The notes: a model not told the origin generated them from the letters alone. A stretch of 64,000 bases of DNA from Lentzea jiangxiensis (GCF_900104175.1 NZ_FNIX01000001.1:1501975-1565974); one strand, 5' to 3'; counted from the first letter of the stretch, positions 6,911-16,021 are shown. A program made the numbers and translations.

Positions 6911-9900
6911 CACTCCGGGAGTTCCTGGAGTCGCGGATCACCAGGGGGATGTGTGAGTTTACCAGGGGTGCTGGGGACACCGTCGATCATGCGAGTGCAG
7001 TTCGCACAGCACCGGGCGGGATCCGGGAACCGGTCGGACTTGCTGGGTGTGAACGCGTTGTCGACGCGCATTTCGCCCAGAATTCTTCGCAATTCCTCCG
7101 GGGTGACCTCCGCCGGCACTCCTCGGTCGATGAGCATCTGGTTGACGTTCTTGACTTCGGCGTGCCGCGTCGGCATGTCGTTGATCGGGTACGGCGTCCG
7201 GAACTCCGAACCGTCCGGCTTGAGCAACGGCTGTCCCGTCCGGTCCGGGTGGCGGTCCGGCTGCGTGTAACCGTTGCCGTCGCCCGCCGGGGGCGGGTTG
7301 CCCATCATGGCGTCGCGCCGTGCCGCCAGAGCCGGATGGAGCTTTTCCTCCGGAATCAGGTCGTTCCGGCTGCCGTTGACCGACTCGTACATCCGGCCGG
7401 TCTGCCGGTCGATCGACACGGACGTGCACACGACGTTGTTGCTCGCGTACTTGGGGATGTTCTCCGCCGGGTGGTTCGGCGGCTTGATCGTGCCGTCGGC
7501 GATCTTGTTCTCGATCAGCTTGGCGCGGTCTTCGAGCACCCTGTTCAGGTATCCGTCGATCGGCTGACCGTTGTAGTGCGTGATCAGGCCGTTCTCGTCG
7601 AAGTCGCACCTGTCGCGGTCGAGCGTCTCCAGCACCTGCGGCTCGGCGCGGTTGGGCGGGAGGTCGTCCGGGTGGTGGGCGAACTCCGGGTCCCGCGTGT
7701 ACGGCGGGTCGCCCGCCCTGTCCACGGCGCCGTCGGTGTCGTGGGTCGCGTCCGGGTCGTGGCGCTCGGTGCCCGGGGCGTAGCCGTCGTCGCCGGTCCT
7801 GGTCTTCGTCCCGTCCGGGTGGTGGGTCTCCCACTCGCCGTTCGGCGGGATCTTCGGCTCGCGCGTGCCGTCCGGGCGGACGGTGGCGTCGCTCGTGAAG
7901 ACACGGCCGTGGGTGTCGGTCCAGGCCGGCTTGGTGGGCGCGAGGACCGGGGCGTCGAGGTGCTTCGAGAGCTGCCTGGCGAAGTCGTTGCTGCCCGCGT
8001 CGCAGCCGATCAGGCGGACCGGCCTGCTGCCGTCGTACCCGCTGCGGCGGAGCATGTCCGCGTACTCGGCCGGGGTGTAGCTGTGGCCGCCCACGCGGGC
8101 CCTGCCGTCCGGCGTGACGTGGACGTCCGCGGTGAAGTAGCGCGGGTCGTTCGGGACGCGGTGCGGGAGGTCGCCCATGTCGCGGTCGCCGCCGTGGTGC
8201 GAGACGCCGGACGGGGTGGTCTCGGCGTGGCGCTGGTGCGCTTCGTCGGGCGACGGTCGGTCCGCGGGTGGGGCGTCGGTGTCGTGGCTGTCCGGGGCGC
8301 CGTCGTGTGGCCTGTCCGGGGTGGTGTCGTGGGGCCTGTCGGCGTCCGGGCCGCGGTGCGGCGCGTCGGTGTCCGGGGTGCGGTGCGGTGCCTCGGCCGT
8401 GTCGGTGCCGCGGTGGCGGGGGCCGTCCGGGCTGGGGGGACGGGAGCCGTCGGGACGGTTGGCGGGGCCGCTGCCGTCCGGGCGGGACGGGCTGTCGGGC
8501 CGGTGGGGCGCGTCGGGGCGGGACGGGCCGCCGTGTGGTGCGTTCGGGCTGTGGGGAGCGTTCGGGTGCGTCGGGCCGGGCGGCTGCGGGCGCATCGGAG
8601 GGGTGTCGGTGCGCGGCGCGTGCGGAGCGCCCGCGGAGGGGGCGTGTGGTGCGCCTGCCGACGGCGTGTGCGGAGTGGTCGGGGCGTGGGGTGCCGCCGC
8701 CGACGGGGTGGTGGCACGGCTCGGGGGAGTCGCGTCCGGGCGGCCGGCGGCCGGGGCGCCCGCGGACGGGCTGTGCGGGGTGCCCGCCGACGGCGCGTGG
8801 GGCGTGCCGCCCGACGGGGCACCGGCTGGAGGCATCCCACCCGCGTGAGACGGCGACGAAGGCGTCGACGGCGAAGACGGGGACAGGGGCGTCGACGGGC
8901 GTGCCGGGGCGTCCGCCCTGGCGGCGGAGGTCGACGTGTCCGGGGTGCGCGGGGGCGGGGCCGAGGAACCCAGGTCACCCCGGCTGCCCGGGGTGCCGGT
9001 CCAGCCCTGGCCACCGGTCGGGGTGCGGCCCGCCGAGGGGGAGGACGGGGCGTTGCCGCCGGCGGCGGGGGCGCCGCCTCCTATCGGGGCCGGCTGGGAC
9101 GGCGTGGACGACGAGGAGCCGTCGGGGGTGCGGCTGGGCGGTGGGGTGTCCAGGCGGGGCGGGGCCTCGGGAGGGGCCACGGACGACTGGACGGTCTGAC
9201 CCGTGTTGCGCGCCGGGGCCGGGGCGTCCGGAGTGGACGGGGCGGAAGGGGAGGCAGGGGCGGCAGGGGAGGAAGAAGAGGAAGGACCTCCGGGACCCGC
9301 CGGGGACGAAGGGGAGCCGTCCGGCGTGCGCGGCGTGGACGGAGCGGACGGCACCGACGCGGAGTCCGGGGTGCGGGACGGGGCGTCCGGGGCCGACGGG
9401 CTGTCCGGCGTGCGCGAGGGCGAAGGCGCCGAGGGCGGCGACGCGGACGAGGGCGACGAGCTGTCCGGGGTGCGCGCGGGTCCGTCCGGAGCCGGAGAAG
9501 ACGGCGTCGACGAGGACGAGGGCGAAGTGTCCGGAGAGGACGGCGAAGAGGGCGAAGAAGGCGAGGACGGCGGAGAAGGCGGAGAGTCCGGAGTGGACGA
9601 AGACGGGTCGGGCGACGAAGGCGTGCCACGGCCACCCGACGGCGAGAGGTCCGGGGCGTCGGTGCGGTGGAACAACCCGCCCGGCTTGATGGACTTCGTG
9701 GAGATCACGTCGAGCCCGGTCACCTTGCCGACCAGCTTGCCGACGACCTTCATGATCTTCGTGAAGATCTCCACCAGCCGGCCGAGCAGCGGCGAGACCT
9801 TCTTGATGGTGCTGATGAGCTTCTGGATCAGCTCACCGATCCGCGTCGCCCACTTCGAGATCGCCGTCACGGCCTGCGCCACGATCACCGGCGTGCCGAA

Positions 9901-10515
9901 ACCGAGCGTGAACACCGCCTCCAGCACCCACGCGATCAGCTTCCCCACCAGGTCGGCGATCAGGTCGCGCACCATCTCGCGCACGAACCCGACGACCATG
10001 CCCATCACGCCGACGACGGTGCCGACCGAACCGGCGGTCGAGGCGGCGCCGGACAACGCGTCCAGCTGTTCACCCGCAGTTTTGCGGTAGGCGTCCGCGG
10101 CGGCACCGGTCCACTCCGAGGTGCCGTCGACGGCGGCCCGGTAGTCGCCCGCGACCTTCCCGAGCTCCTGCGAGACGTTGTTCCACGTCGTGGAGTACGA
10201 CTCGATCACCGGCGGGTCGCCCGCCAGCCAGTCCAGGGCCTCCTTGAGCGGCTGCATGTGTTCCATCAGGAACGAGGCCGCGGAGGACAGCAGCGTGCCG
10301 AACGGGTCGATCGCCATCGAGGCCGCGTCGGCGGCCAGGCCGAGGACGCCGAGGCCGCCCTCGATCCAGTTGCCCTCCGAGATGCCCTTGTACGCGTCGA
10401 CCGCGGAGTCGGCGATGGAGAAGCCGGTCGCCCAGCCGTTGTCGCCGGTGCCCGCGTTGAAGAAACCGGACGGCTCGGCCGGGGCCGTGGCGACCAGCGG
10501 GTTGGGTGACGACAT
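6910..10515 (-). CDS. Polymorphic toxin: WXG-like N-terminus, Ser/Pro/Asp-rich spacer, C80-like domain, YwqJ-type deaminase
   Basis: A 1201-residue secreted effector. Residues about 1-250 form a WXG100-like helical head with the SEWTGAAADAYRK motif, then hydrophobic helices. Residues about 285-780 are an extremely low-complexity S/P/D/G/R spacer. Residues about 785-915 hold a pre-toxin domain with His811 (GGHSYT) and Cys838 (RLIGCDAGS) spaced as in C80/caspase-like self-cleaving domains. The C-terminal ~200 residues match YwqJ-type deaminases: CTSVSIDRQTGRMYESVNG, the zinc-binding HAE motif at 1118-1120 and CCANC at 1169-1173, which bases are deaminated is unknown. The ATG at 10515 overlaps the stop of the EspC-like gene. 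Secretion by a type VII (ESX) system is inferred from the head and partner gene. Confidence 0.88.
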   Translation of the reverse strand: MSSPNPLVATAPAEPSGFFNAGTGDNGWATGFSIADSAVDAYKGISEGNWIEGGLGVLGLAADAASMAIDPFGTLLSSAASFLMEHMQPLKEALDWLAGDPPVIESYSTTWNNVSQELGKVAGDYRAAVDGTSEWTGAAADAYRKTAGEQLDALSGAASTAGSVGTVVGVMGMVVGFVREMVRDLIADLVGKLIAWVLEAVFTLGFGTPVIVAQAVTAISKWATRIGELIQKLISTIKKVSPLLGRLVEIFTKIMKVVGKLVGKVTGLDVISTKSIKPGGLFHRTDAPDLSPSGGRGTPSSPDPSSSTPDSPPSPPSSPSSPSSPSSPDTSPSSSSTPSSPAPDGPARTPDSSSPSSASPPSAPSPSRTPDSPSAPDAPSRTPDSASVPSAPSTPRTPDGSPSSPAGPGGPSSSSSPAAPASPSAPSTPDAPAPARNTGQTVQSSVAPPEAPPRLDTPPPSRTPDGSSSSTPSQPAPIGGGAPAAGGNAPSSPSAGRTPTGGQGWTGTPGSRGDLGSSAPPPRTPDTSTSAARADAPARPSTPLSPSSPSTPSSPSHAGGMPPAGAPSGGTPHAPSAGTPHSPSAGAPAAGRPDATPPSRATTPSAAAPHAPTTPHTPSAGAPHAPSAGAPHAPRTDTPPMRPQPPGPTHPNAPHSPNAPHGGPSRPDAPHRPDSPSRPDGSGPANRPDGSRPPSPDGPRHRGTDTAEAPHRTPDTDAPHRGPDADRPHDTTPDRPHDGAPDSHDTDAPPADRPSPDEAHQRHAETTPSGVSHHGGDRDMGDLPHRVPNDPRYFTADVHVTPDGRARVGGHSYTPAEYADMLRRSGYDGSRPVRLIGCDAGSNDFARQLSKHLDAPVLAPTKPAWTDTHGRVFTSDATVRPDGTREPKIPPNGEWETHHPDGTKTRTGDDGYAPGTERHDPDATHDTDGAVDRAGDPPYTRDPEFAHHPDDLPPNRAEPQVLETLDRDRCDFDENGLITHYNGQPIDGYLNRVLEDRAKLIENKIADGTIKPPNHPAENIPKYASNNVVCTSVSIDRQTGRMYESVNGSRNDLIPEEKLHPALAARRDAMMGNPPPAGDGNGYTQPDRHPDRTGQPLLKPDGSEFRTPYPINDMPTRHAEVKNVNQMLIDRGVPAEVTPEELRRILGEMRVDNAFTPSKSDRFPDPARCCANCTRMIDGVPSTPGKLTHPPGDPRLQELPE

Positions 10516-10823
10516 CAGACTCCGCCGCGCAGGGTTTTCGTGATCTGGTCCTCGACCTGCTGGTAGTGCTTCGCGGTCTCGGTGACCTTCTTGGCGGTGC
10601 TGTCCATCGCCTCGGCCACGCCCTTCAGCGCGTCCATGCCCCACTGCTCAACGGGGTCGAGCAGCATCCGGAACGGCTGGCAGATGATCCCGTACGCGTC
10701 GGTCGGCATCGACACGGTGTTCGCCGCGTCCACTGCCCCCTGCAGGCGCCCGTGCAGGCCCTCCAAGGCCTTGGCGTGCGCTTCCAGCACGTCCGACGTG
10801 ACGTTGAAACCACCGGCGGTCAT
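10515..10823 (-). CDS. EspC-like type VII secretion partner/target protein (102 aa)
   Basis: Small helical protein resembling the EspC/DUF2580 family, which travels with ESX substrates. The start GGFNVTSDVLEAHAKALEGL and the downstream DAYGIICQPFRMLL (about residues 42-55) match that family's helix-turn-helix layout, and the length is typical. A short helical tail ends VEDQITKTLRGGV. Its stop overlaps the toxin's start (TGATG), so the two are probably made in step and may form a complex for export. It sits 35 bases after the YbaB-like gene. No catalytic role is expected. Confidence 0.75.
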   Translation of the reverse strand: MTAGGFNVTSDVLEAHAKALEGLHGRLQGAVDAANTVSMPTDAYGIICQPFRMLLDPVEQWGMDALKGVAEAMDSTAKKVTETAKHYQQVEDQITKTLRGGV

Positions 10824-10858
10824 CGAACCCCCTCAAGTTCGAGCAGCGGACAGAAAGA

Positions 10859-11395
10859 TCAGGAGAGCACGGACTGGCCACCGAAGTCGTCGTCGTCGTC
10901 ATCGGACGGACGGCGGCGGCGCGGGGGCGGAGGCGGCGGCGCCGGGCGTGCGGGCGGCGGCGCGTCGTCCTCCACCCGGAAGTTGATCTCGTTGCGGTCG
11001 TACGGAGTGCGCGCCGGCTCTTCCGCGGGAGGAGCCGGGAAGTTCTTCTTGGCCTCGTTGAACAACACGTTCGCCGTCTCGTCCTGCGTGCCGATGGTCT
11101 CGGCCATGGCCTCCTGCAGCAGCTGCGGGATCCTCGACTGCGCGCGCTGCAGCAGCTTCATGATCTCGCCGCTGATCTCGGCCATGCGCTTGCCCGCGGC
11201 GGACTCGTTGATCACCAGGTTCTGCAGGATCCCGTTGGACCCGACCAGGATCTCGACGGAACCGTCCTGCGACCGCTCGGAGATCGTCATCCCCTGCACG
11301 CGCGTCGCCATCTCCTGGTAGCGGGCAGCGCGCTCCTGGATGTTCTTGTTCCAGTTCGCGAGCATCTGCTCGGAGCCGGCGATGTCCTCGGGCAC
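10859..11395 (-). CDS. YbaB/EbfC-family protein, first gene of the toxin operon
   Basis: Residues about 1-115 show the YbaB/EbfC (nucleoid-associated protein) layout: a long N-terminal helix, an SQDGSVEILVGSNGILQNLV strand-turn pair and the helical KRMAEISGEIMKLLQRAQSR. The last 60 residues are a disordered tail with a Pro run, an Arg run and an Asp run. In actinomycetes such genes commonly stand first in ESX-type toxin operons; a role as DNA-binding regulator or as chaperone is not settled. GTG at 11395 follows CAGGAGGGGATCAACCG, a strong ribosome site. Total 178 residues. Confidence 0.75.
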   Translation of the reverse strand: MPEDIAGSEQMLANWNKNIQERAARYQEMATRVQGMTISERSQDGSVEILVGSNGILQNLVINESAAGKRMAEISGEIMKLLQRAQSRIPQLLQEAMAETIGTQDETANVLFNEAKKNFPAPPAEEPARTPYDRNEINFRVEDDAPPPARPAPPPPPPRRRRPSDDDDDDFGGQSVLS

Positions 11396-11491
11396 CGGTT
11401 GATCCCCTCCTGAAACTGCGGCGGACTCAAAGGATGACGCAGCCGGGACCCGTCTCGTTCCGGCACCGGGTCAAATGAGCCGGAAGGACCA

Positions 11492-11526
11492 GCGACGTCC
11501 CGCCGATCGGAGCAGCGGGACGTCGC
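11492..11526 (-). terminator. Intrinsic terminator of the FKBP gene
   Basis: A perfect 12-bp inverted repeat (11492-11503 with 11515-11526, GCGACGTCCCGC) around an 11-nt loop lies 12 bases past the FKBP stop codon on the leftward strand. It separates the FKBP gene from the toxin operon. Confidence 0.8.
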
Positions 11527-11538
11527 GGGGTCAGTGCG

Positions 11539-11913
11539 TCAGTTCACACCCAGCAGGTCGACGACGAAGATCAGCGTCTCGTTGGGCTTGATCACGCCAC
11601 CGGCGCCACGCGCGCCGTAGCCCAGGTGCGGCGGGATGACCAGCTTGCGGCGGCCGCCGACCCTCATGCCCTGGACGCCCTGGTCCCAGCCCTGGATGAC
11701 ACGACCGCCACCGAGCGGGAACTGGAACGCCTCGCCGCGGTCCCAGGAGGCGTCGAACTGCTCGCCGGTCGAGTGCGAGACACCGACGTAGTGCACGGAC
11801 ACGAACTGCCCGGCCGTGGCCTCCGCGCCGTCGCCGACGGTGATGTCCTCGATCAGCAGGTCGGTGGGCGCCGGGCCGTCGTGCGGGTCGACCTCAGGCT
11901 TCGTGGGGGCCAT
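11539..11913 (-). CDS. FKBP-type peptidyl-prolyl cis-trans isomerase
   Basis: Cytoplasmic proline isomerase of 124 residues, the usual single-domain size. FKBP landmarks run through the protein: VSVHYVGVSHSTGEQFDASW, the PLGGGRVIQGWDQGVQGM hairpin, GGRRKLVIPPHLGYGARGAG and the closing ETLIFVVDLLGV. Residues lining the active pocket (Tyr, Phe, Asp, Val-Ile, Trp, Tyr) are all present. The ATG at 11913 follows GAGAGGAAGTCTGTG; an upstream extension to 12063 is open but lacks homology. Single gene with its own terminator. Function beyond folding assistance is unknown. Confidence 0.93.
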   Translation of the reverse strand: MAPTKPEVDPHDGPAPTDLLIEDITVGDGAEATAGQFVSVHYVGVSHSTGEQFDASWDRGEAFQFPLGGGRVIQGWDQGVQGMRVGGRRKLVIPPHLGYGARGAGGVIKPNETLIFVVDLLGVN

Positions 11914-12094
11914 CACAGACTTCCTCTCGGAACGGGGTTGTTCGCGGTCGATCCAATCACGCGCGCGGGAGAACGGCCGAGTGGCCTGCAGGGACCAGGC
12001 CCGCCGACGCTTGCCGGGGGCCAGGACCGCGCGAGCGCGGAAGAAGACCGGGAAGAGCGGCAACCCTTCCCGGTCCCGCTTACGTCCTCACACC

Positions 12095-14050
12095 ATGAAC
12101 GGCAAGAAGCTGTTGGCCGGTACCGCCGTGCTGGCCGTCGCCGGAGTGTGCGTGAGCTCCGCGGTGAGGGACGAACCCCTCACGCCACCGATCGCCGACC
12201 ACGGGCCGGTGCGCCTCGTCGCGTTCGACTCGTGCGACAACGCGGTGACCGAACTGCGCCGCGCCATGGCCCCGTACGTCACGGCGTACGGGCTCGGCGG
12301 TGGCCCCACCATGTTCGCCGAGGGCATGGCGAACGACAGCGCGGGCGTCGCGCAGAAGGCCACGCCCGACGCGCGGGCCGCGACTCCGCCCGCGCAGCAG
12401 CAGGAACACTCCACGACGAACGTCCACGAACAGGGCGTCGACGAGCCGGACATCGTGAAGACGGACGGAAAACGCCTCGTCTCCATCGCCGGCGGCAGGC
12501 TGCGGCTGGTCGACGTCGCGAGCAAGGCCGTCACGGGCACCGTCGACCTCGGTGAGCGGCGCGCGAGCCAGCTGCTGGTCTCGGGTGACCGCGCGCTGGT
12601 CGTCACCGAGGGCCCCGTGCCGATGTTCGAGCCGACATCGCCGCCCGACCGCCCGTCGTACGCGCCCGAGACCGGCACCGAGCTCGTCCTCGTGGACCTG
12701 AAGGCGCTCAAGGAGATCGGCAGCCTCAAGACCGACGGCTTCTACCTCGACGCCCGCCAGATCGGCGGCACCGCCCGCGTCGTCGTCCGCTCGCAGCCAC
12801 GCCTGCCGTGGGTGTACCCGGACCAGACGACCAACGAAGCAGGATCGTTGCGGCGCAACAAGGAAATCCTGCAGAACGAGCCCATCTCGTCGTGGCTGCC
12901 GCGCTACGAGCTGAACGAGAACGGCGCCCGCTCCAGCGGAACCCTCGTCGACTGCGCGAACGTCAGCCGCCCCTCGGCACCGAGCGCGACGTCGATGCTG
13001 ACCGTGCTCACGTTCGACCTCTCCGGCAAGCTCGGCACCGGCCAGCCGGTGTCGATCGTGGCCGACGGCGACACGGTCTACGGCACGGACCGCAGCCTCT
13101 ACGTCGCCGACGACCACCGCCTGCTGCCGGAGCTCCCTTCCCGGCGACCGGTTCAGCGGCCCATCAGCACGGCGATCCACCAGTTCGACATCAGCCAGGC
13201 GGGAGCGCCGAAGCACGTCGCGTCCGGTGAGGTCAACGGCACGCTGCTGAACCAGTACTCGTTGTCGGAGCACGGAGGTGTCCTCCGCGTGGCCACCACG
13301 ACGGGCACGGAGACGCGGTGCTGCTGGCGCGTGCCGGCTGACGTCGCACCGCCGCGGCGGGAAGCCGCGCCGCCGTCGGAGAGCTTCGTCACCACGCTGC
13401 GCCGCGAGGGCAACCGGCTCGCCGAGCTCGGCCGGGTCGGCGGGCTGGGCAGGGGAGAGCGGATCCACAGCGTCCGGTTCATCGGCGAGATGGGCTACGT
13501 AGTCACGTTCCGCCAGACCGACCCGCTCTACGCGCTCGACATCAGGGATCCCCGGCAGCCGAGGGTGACGGGTGAGCTCAAGATCACCGGGTACTCCGCC
13601 TACCTGCACCCGGCGGGTGACGGGAAGCTGATCGGCGTCGGCCAGGAGGCCACCTCGCAGGGCAGGACGACCGGCACGCAGGTGTCGCTGTTCGACGTGA
13701 GCGACCCCGCGTCACCGCGGCGGCTCGCCCAGCACCACCTGCCGGACACCAGCTCCGAGGCGCAGTTCGACCCGCACGCGTTCCTGTACTGGCCGCAGGA
13801 CGGCACGCTGGTCGTCCCCGTGTCGAGCCACCGGTCGGACTTCGAGGTGTCGTCGCTCGTGCTGCGCGTCGAGGGGGACCAGCTGCGCGACGCGGGCCGG
13901 ATCGCCGAGCCGTCCGGTCAGGACGGGCGCGGCGGTCAGCGGCGCACGATCGTGATCGGCGACCAGCTGTGGTCGATCTCGGACGCGGGCGTCCAGGTCA
14001 ACGCGCGCAACGGCTTGGCGCAGCAGGCCTGGCTGCCGTTCACGCCGTAG
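12095..14050 (+). CDS. Secreted beta-propeller domain protein
   Basis: A 651-residue protein of the bacterial C-terminal beta-propeller family (Beta_propel, PF09826). It begins with a short positive segment and a hydrophobic helix (KKLLAGTAVLAVAGVCVSS), a probable signal peptide. The family signature HSTTNVHEQGVDEPDIVKTD lies near residue 110 and is followed by repeated blades (GGRLRLVDV, LVLVDLKALKEIGSLK, RIHSVRFIGEMGYVVTFRQ, DPLYALDIRDPRQPRVTGEL). No catalytic motif is evident. The function in actinomycetes is unknown. The start ATG is chosen for the signal peptide; the open frame extends to 11816 without one. It converges on, and overlaps by 11 bases, the EI24 gene. Confidence 0.85.
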   Translation: MNGKKLLAGTAVLAVAGVCVSSAVRDEPLTPPIADHGPVRLVAFDSCDNAVTELRRAMAPYVTAYGLGGGPTMFAEGMANDSAGVAQKATPDARAATPPAQQQEHSTTNVHEQGVDEPDIVKTDGKRLVSIAGGRLRLVDVASKAVTGTVDLGERRASQLLVSGDRALVVTEGPVPMFEPTSPPDRPSYAPETGTELVLVDLKALKEIGSLKTDGFYLDARQIGGTARVVVRSQPRLPWVYPDQTTNEAGSLRRNKEILQNEPISSWLPRYELNENGARSSGTLVDCANVSRPSAPSATSMLTVLTFDLSGKLGTGQPVSIVADGDTVYGTDRSLYVADDHRLLPELPSRRPVQRPISTAIHQFDISQAGAPKHVASGEVNGTLLNQYSLSEHGGVLRVATTTGTETRCCWRVPADVAPPRREAAPPSESFVTTLRREGNRLAELGRVGGLGRGERIHSVRFIGEMGYVVTFRQTDPLYALDIRDPRQPRVTGELKITGYSAYLHPAGDGKLIGVGQEATSQGRTTGTQVSLFDVSDPASPRRLAQHHLPDTSSEAQFDPHAFLYWPQDGTLVVPVSSHRSDFEVSSLVLRVEGDQLRDAGRIAEPSGQDGRGGQRRTIVIGDQLWSISDAGVQVNARNGLAQQAWLPFTP

Positions 14051-14795
14051 CGCGGTCCCCGTTGAGCAGGCGGTGCGAGAGCACCGTGCCGCCTGCCATC
14101 GCCGCCGGGATCACGACCAGCGCGGCGAGCGGGACGAGGCACAGCAGGTAGGTGGGGACGGCGAGCCCCAGCACCAGGCCGCGGCGCGTCGCGAGGATCT
14201 TCCTGCGCTGCTTGAACGAGCGGCCGCGGCGAGTGAACGGGATGCCGGTGAGCTCGATGCCGAGCAGGTAGCCGTTGATGCACACGGCCAGCACGGGCAC
14301 GACCGTCTGCCCGACGACCGGGATGAACCCGCAGACGAACAACGGGATCGCGAACGCGATCGAGGTCGCGACGAGCAGGAGCGTGCTGCGCAGGCCCACC
14401 ACGAACCCGCGCCACCAGCCGATCTGCTCGGCCTCCGGCACACCGCCGAGCTCGTCCTCGACCTCCTCGGAGATGTATTCGTAGAAGGGGCCGCCGATCA
14501 TCAGCGTGATCGCCGTGAACAGCAGCACGCTCAGGCCGAGCACGGCCGCGACCACCGAGATGCCGACGGCGACCTCGGCGACGCCCTTCCAGGTGCCGCT
14601 CCACGAGTCGGCGAAGCCGGTCAGCCAGTCGGCGACCGAGTTGATGTTGGTCAGCAGCAGCACCCAGCCGGTCATCAACAGCACCGACGTGATGACCGCG
14701 GGCAACGCCCCGACCAGCACGCGCTTGGGCGAGCTGAACACCAGCCGGAACCCGCGCAGCAGCAGACCGACACCGGCACCGAAGTCCTTGATCAC
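14040..14795 (-). CDS. EI24/CysZ-like multipass membrane protein
   Basis: A 251-residue protein with about five hydrophobic segments and the EI24 family pattern: an N-terminal GLLLRGFRLVFSSPKRVLVG, the conserved GGPFYEYISEEVEDELGG loop near residue 110, and VPVLAVCINGYLLGIELTG. Relatives include the sulfate transporter CysZ, but the residues deciding sulfate use are not obvious, so transport is only possible. Start GTG at 14795 lies 6 bases after a TATCCT -10 motif, implying a leaderless mRNA. No neighbours suggest a sulfur pathway. Confidence 0.82.
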   Translation of the reverse strand: MIKDFGAGVGLLLRGFRLVFSSPKRVLVGALPAVITSVLLMTGWVLLLTNINSVADWLTGFADSWSGTWKGVAEVAVGISVVAAVLGLSVLLFTAITLMIGGPFYEYISEEVEDELGGVPEAEQIGWWRGFVVGLRSTLLLVATSIAFAIPLFVCGFIPVVGQTVVPVLAVCINGYLLGIELTGIPFTRRGRSFKQRRKILATRRGLVLGLAVPTYLLCLVPLAALVVIPAAMAGGTVLSHRLLNGDRATA

Positions 14796-14844
14796 GGCCG
14801 CAGGATAGTCGGTGCGGGGCCGTCGCCGCTGCGAAGTGCGGTGA

Positions 14845-15594
14845 CTACCCGGGAGGTGCGGCGACGCAGGCGGTTCCGGCCCTGCGGAACCCGACGCGCT
14901 CGTAGACCCTCGCGATCTCCGCGCTGCCCGCAGACAGGAACACCAGCTCCGCGCCGTGGGCCAGGGCGTCACGGGCCAGTTCGGCGGTGACGGCGCCTCC
15001 GAGGCCGCGGCGCCGGGCCGCCGGCAGCGTGCCGATTCCCACGACCTCCACGACGTCCCCCGCCCGTTGCGCCGTACCGGACGCCAGCACGCCCTCACCC
15101 GGCACGTCGGCCACCGCGTACCGGTGCCGGCCGGGCATCGGCGTGGCCACCGCGAGCGCCGCATCCCGTTCCGCGACGCCGGCCTCGCCCTTCGCGGTGC
15201 CCGGTGACGAGAACGCCAGCTGCGCCACCACGTCGACCTCCGGCGTCCTGGTGCCGAGCAGGCGCACGTGCGGGTGCGGCTCCGGCAGCCGGCGCGGGTC
15301 GAGGACCATCAGCGGCGCCTCGAGCACCTCCAGCCCGGCCTCGCGGGCCACGCCGAGCAGGTCCGGCGTCGTCTCGTGCACCCACTCCAGCGCTTCGGGA
15401 ACACCGAGCTCGCGCTGCCGTGCGCGCATCTTCACCACGTCGTCCACCGTGGGCCGCCCGCCGGGGTACCGGGGCCGCGCGTAGAACGGGTAGCCGTCGC
15501 CCGCCTGCACGAACAGCACCAGCTCGCCGTGTTCCTCAACGCGAGATCCCGGTCGGGGCACAGAGTCGTAAAAGCTTTCGAGAACGTCCCACAC
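14845..15594 (-). CDS. GNAT-family N-acetyltransferase
   Basis: A 249-residue protein with a single C-terminal GNAT fold. The acetyl-CoA binding loop (motif A) reads VVGIGTLPAARRRGLGGAVT near residue 190, preceded by YAVADVPGEGVLASG and followed by LVFLSAGSAEIARVYERVGF, the typical final helix-strand. The N-terminal 100 residues form a separate region unlike motif A, a layout seen in two-part GNAT proteins of actinomycetes. Substrate unknown. GTG at 15594 follows a TAGCGT -10-like element. Confidence 0.85.
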   Translation of the reverse strand: MWDVLESFYDSVPRPGSRVEEHGELVLFVQAGDGYPFYARPRYPGGRPTVDDVVKMRARQRELGVPEALEWVHETTPDLLGVAREAGLEVLEAPLMVLDPRRLPEPHPHVRLLGTRTPEVDVVAQLAFSSPGTAKGEAGVAERDAALAVATPMPGRHRYAVADVPGEGVLASGTAQRAGDVVEVVGIGTLPAARRRGLGGAVTAELARDALAHGAELVFLSAGSAEIARVYERVGFRRAGTACVAAPPG

Positions 15595-15655
15595 GGACGA
15601 TCACGCTAGCTACCTTTGGCGGTATGACGCACCGCATTTACCGCAGCGGCCTCTC

Positions 15656-16021
15656 ATGAGGGCACTGGCGGCGCTCGTCGCCCTCCTGCTGGTGCTGACC
15701 GGCTGCGGCGGCGACCGCGAGGACCGCTTCGCCCGCCCCGGCGCGCCGAAGAACTCGCCCAGCGGGAAGTTCGTCGCGCACGCCGAGAGCACGAGCGAGG
15801 TGCGGGTGACCGACCGCAACGGCGGCGACGTCTTCCGCAAGTCCTACGAGTACGCCACGAGCTCCCGCGCCGACGGCATCGGCGTGGTGTGGCTGTCCGG
15901 GAAGGACCAGCTGTGGGTCCTCGTCCCCGGCGACACGAGCGAACGCGTCGAGGCGGGCCCGGACGGCGTGTGGACGGCGGTCGAGGCCGAGCTACCCCGG
16001 GAGATCACGCGGCTCGGGTGA
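15656..16021 (+). CDS. Small lipoprotein of unknown function
   Basis: A 121-residue exported lipoprotein. The signal peptide MRALAALVALLLVLTGCGGD has a clear lipobox (LTGC) with the acylated Cys at residue 17. The mature part contains two beta-like stretches (SGKFVAHAESTSEVRVTDRN and GIGVVWLSGKDQLWVLVPG) with no family I recognise. It converges on the BrkB-like gene and overlaps its 3' end by 30 bases. Confidence 0.8.
   Translation: MRALAALVALLLVLTGCGGDREDRFARPGAPKNSPSGKFVAHAESTSEVRVTDRNGGDVFRKSYEYATSSRADGIGVVWLSGKDQLWVLVPGDTSERVEAGPDGVWTAVEAELPREITRLG

Noticed and set aside
6949..10509. A 1186-codon plus-strand frame over the toxin gene
   Set aside because: It mirrors the low-complexity GC-rich spacer, is mostly R, G, V and A, and has no domain; the opposite strand holds recognisable domains and operon structure.
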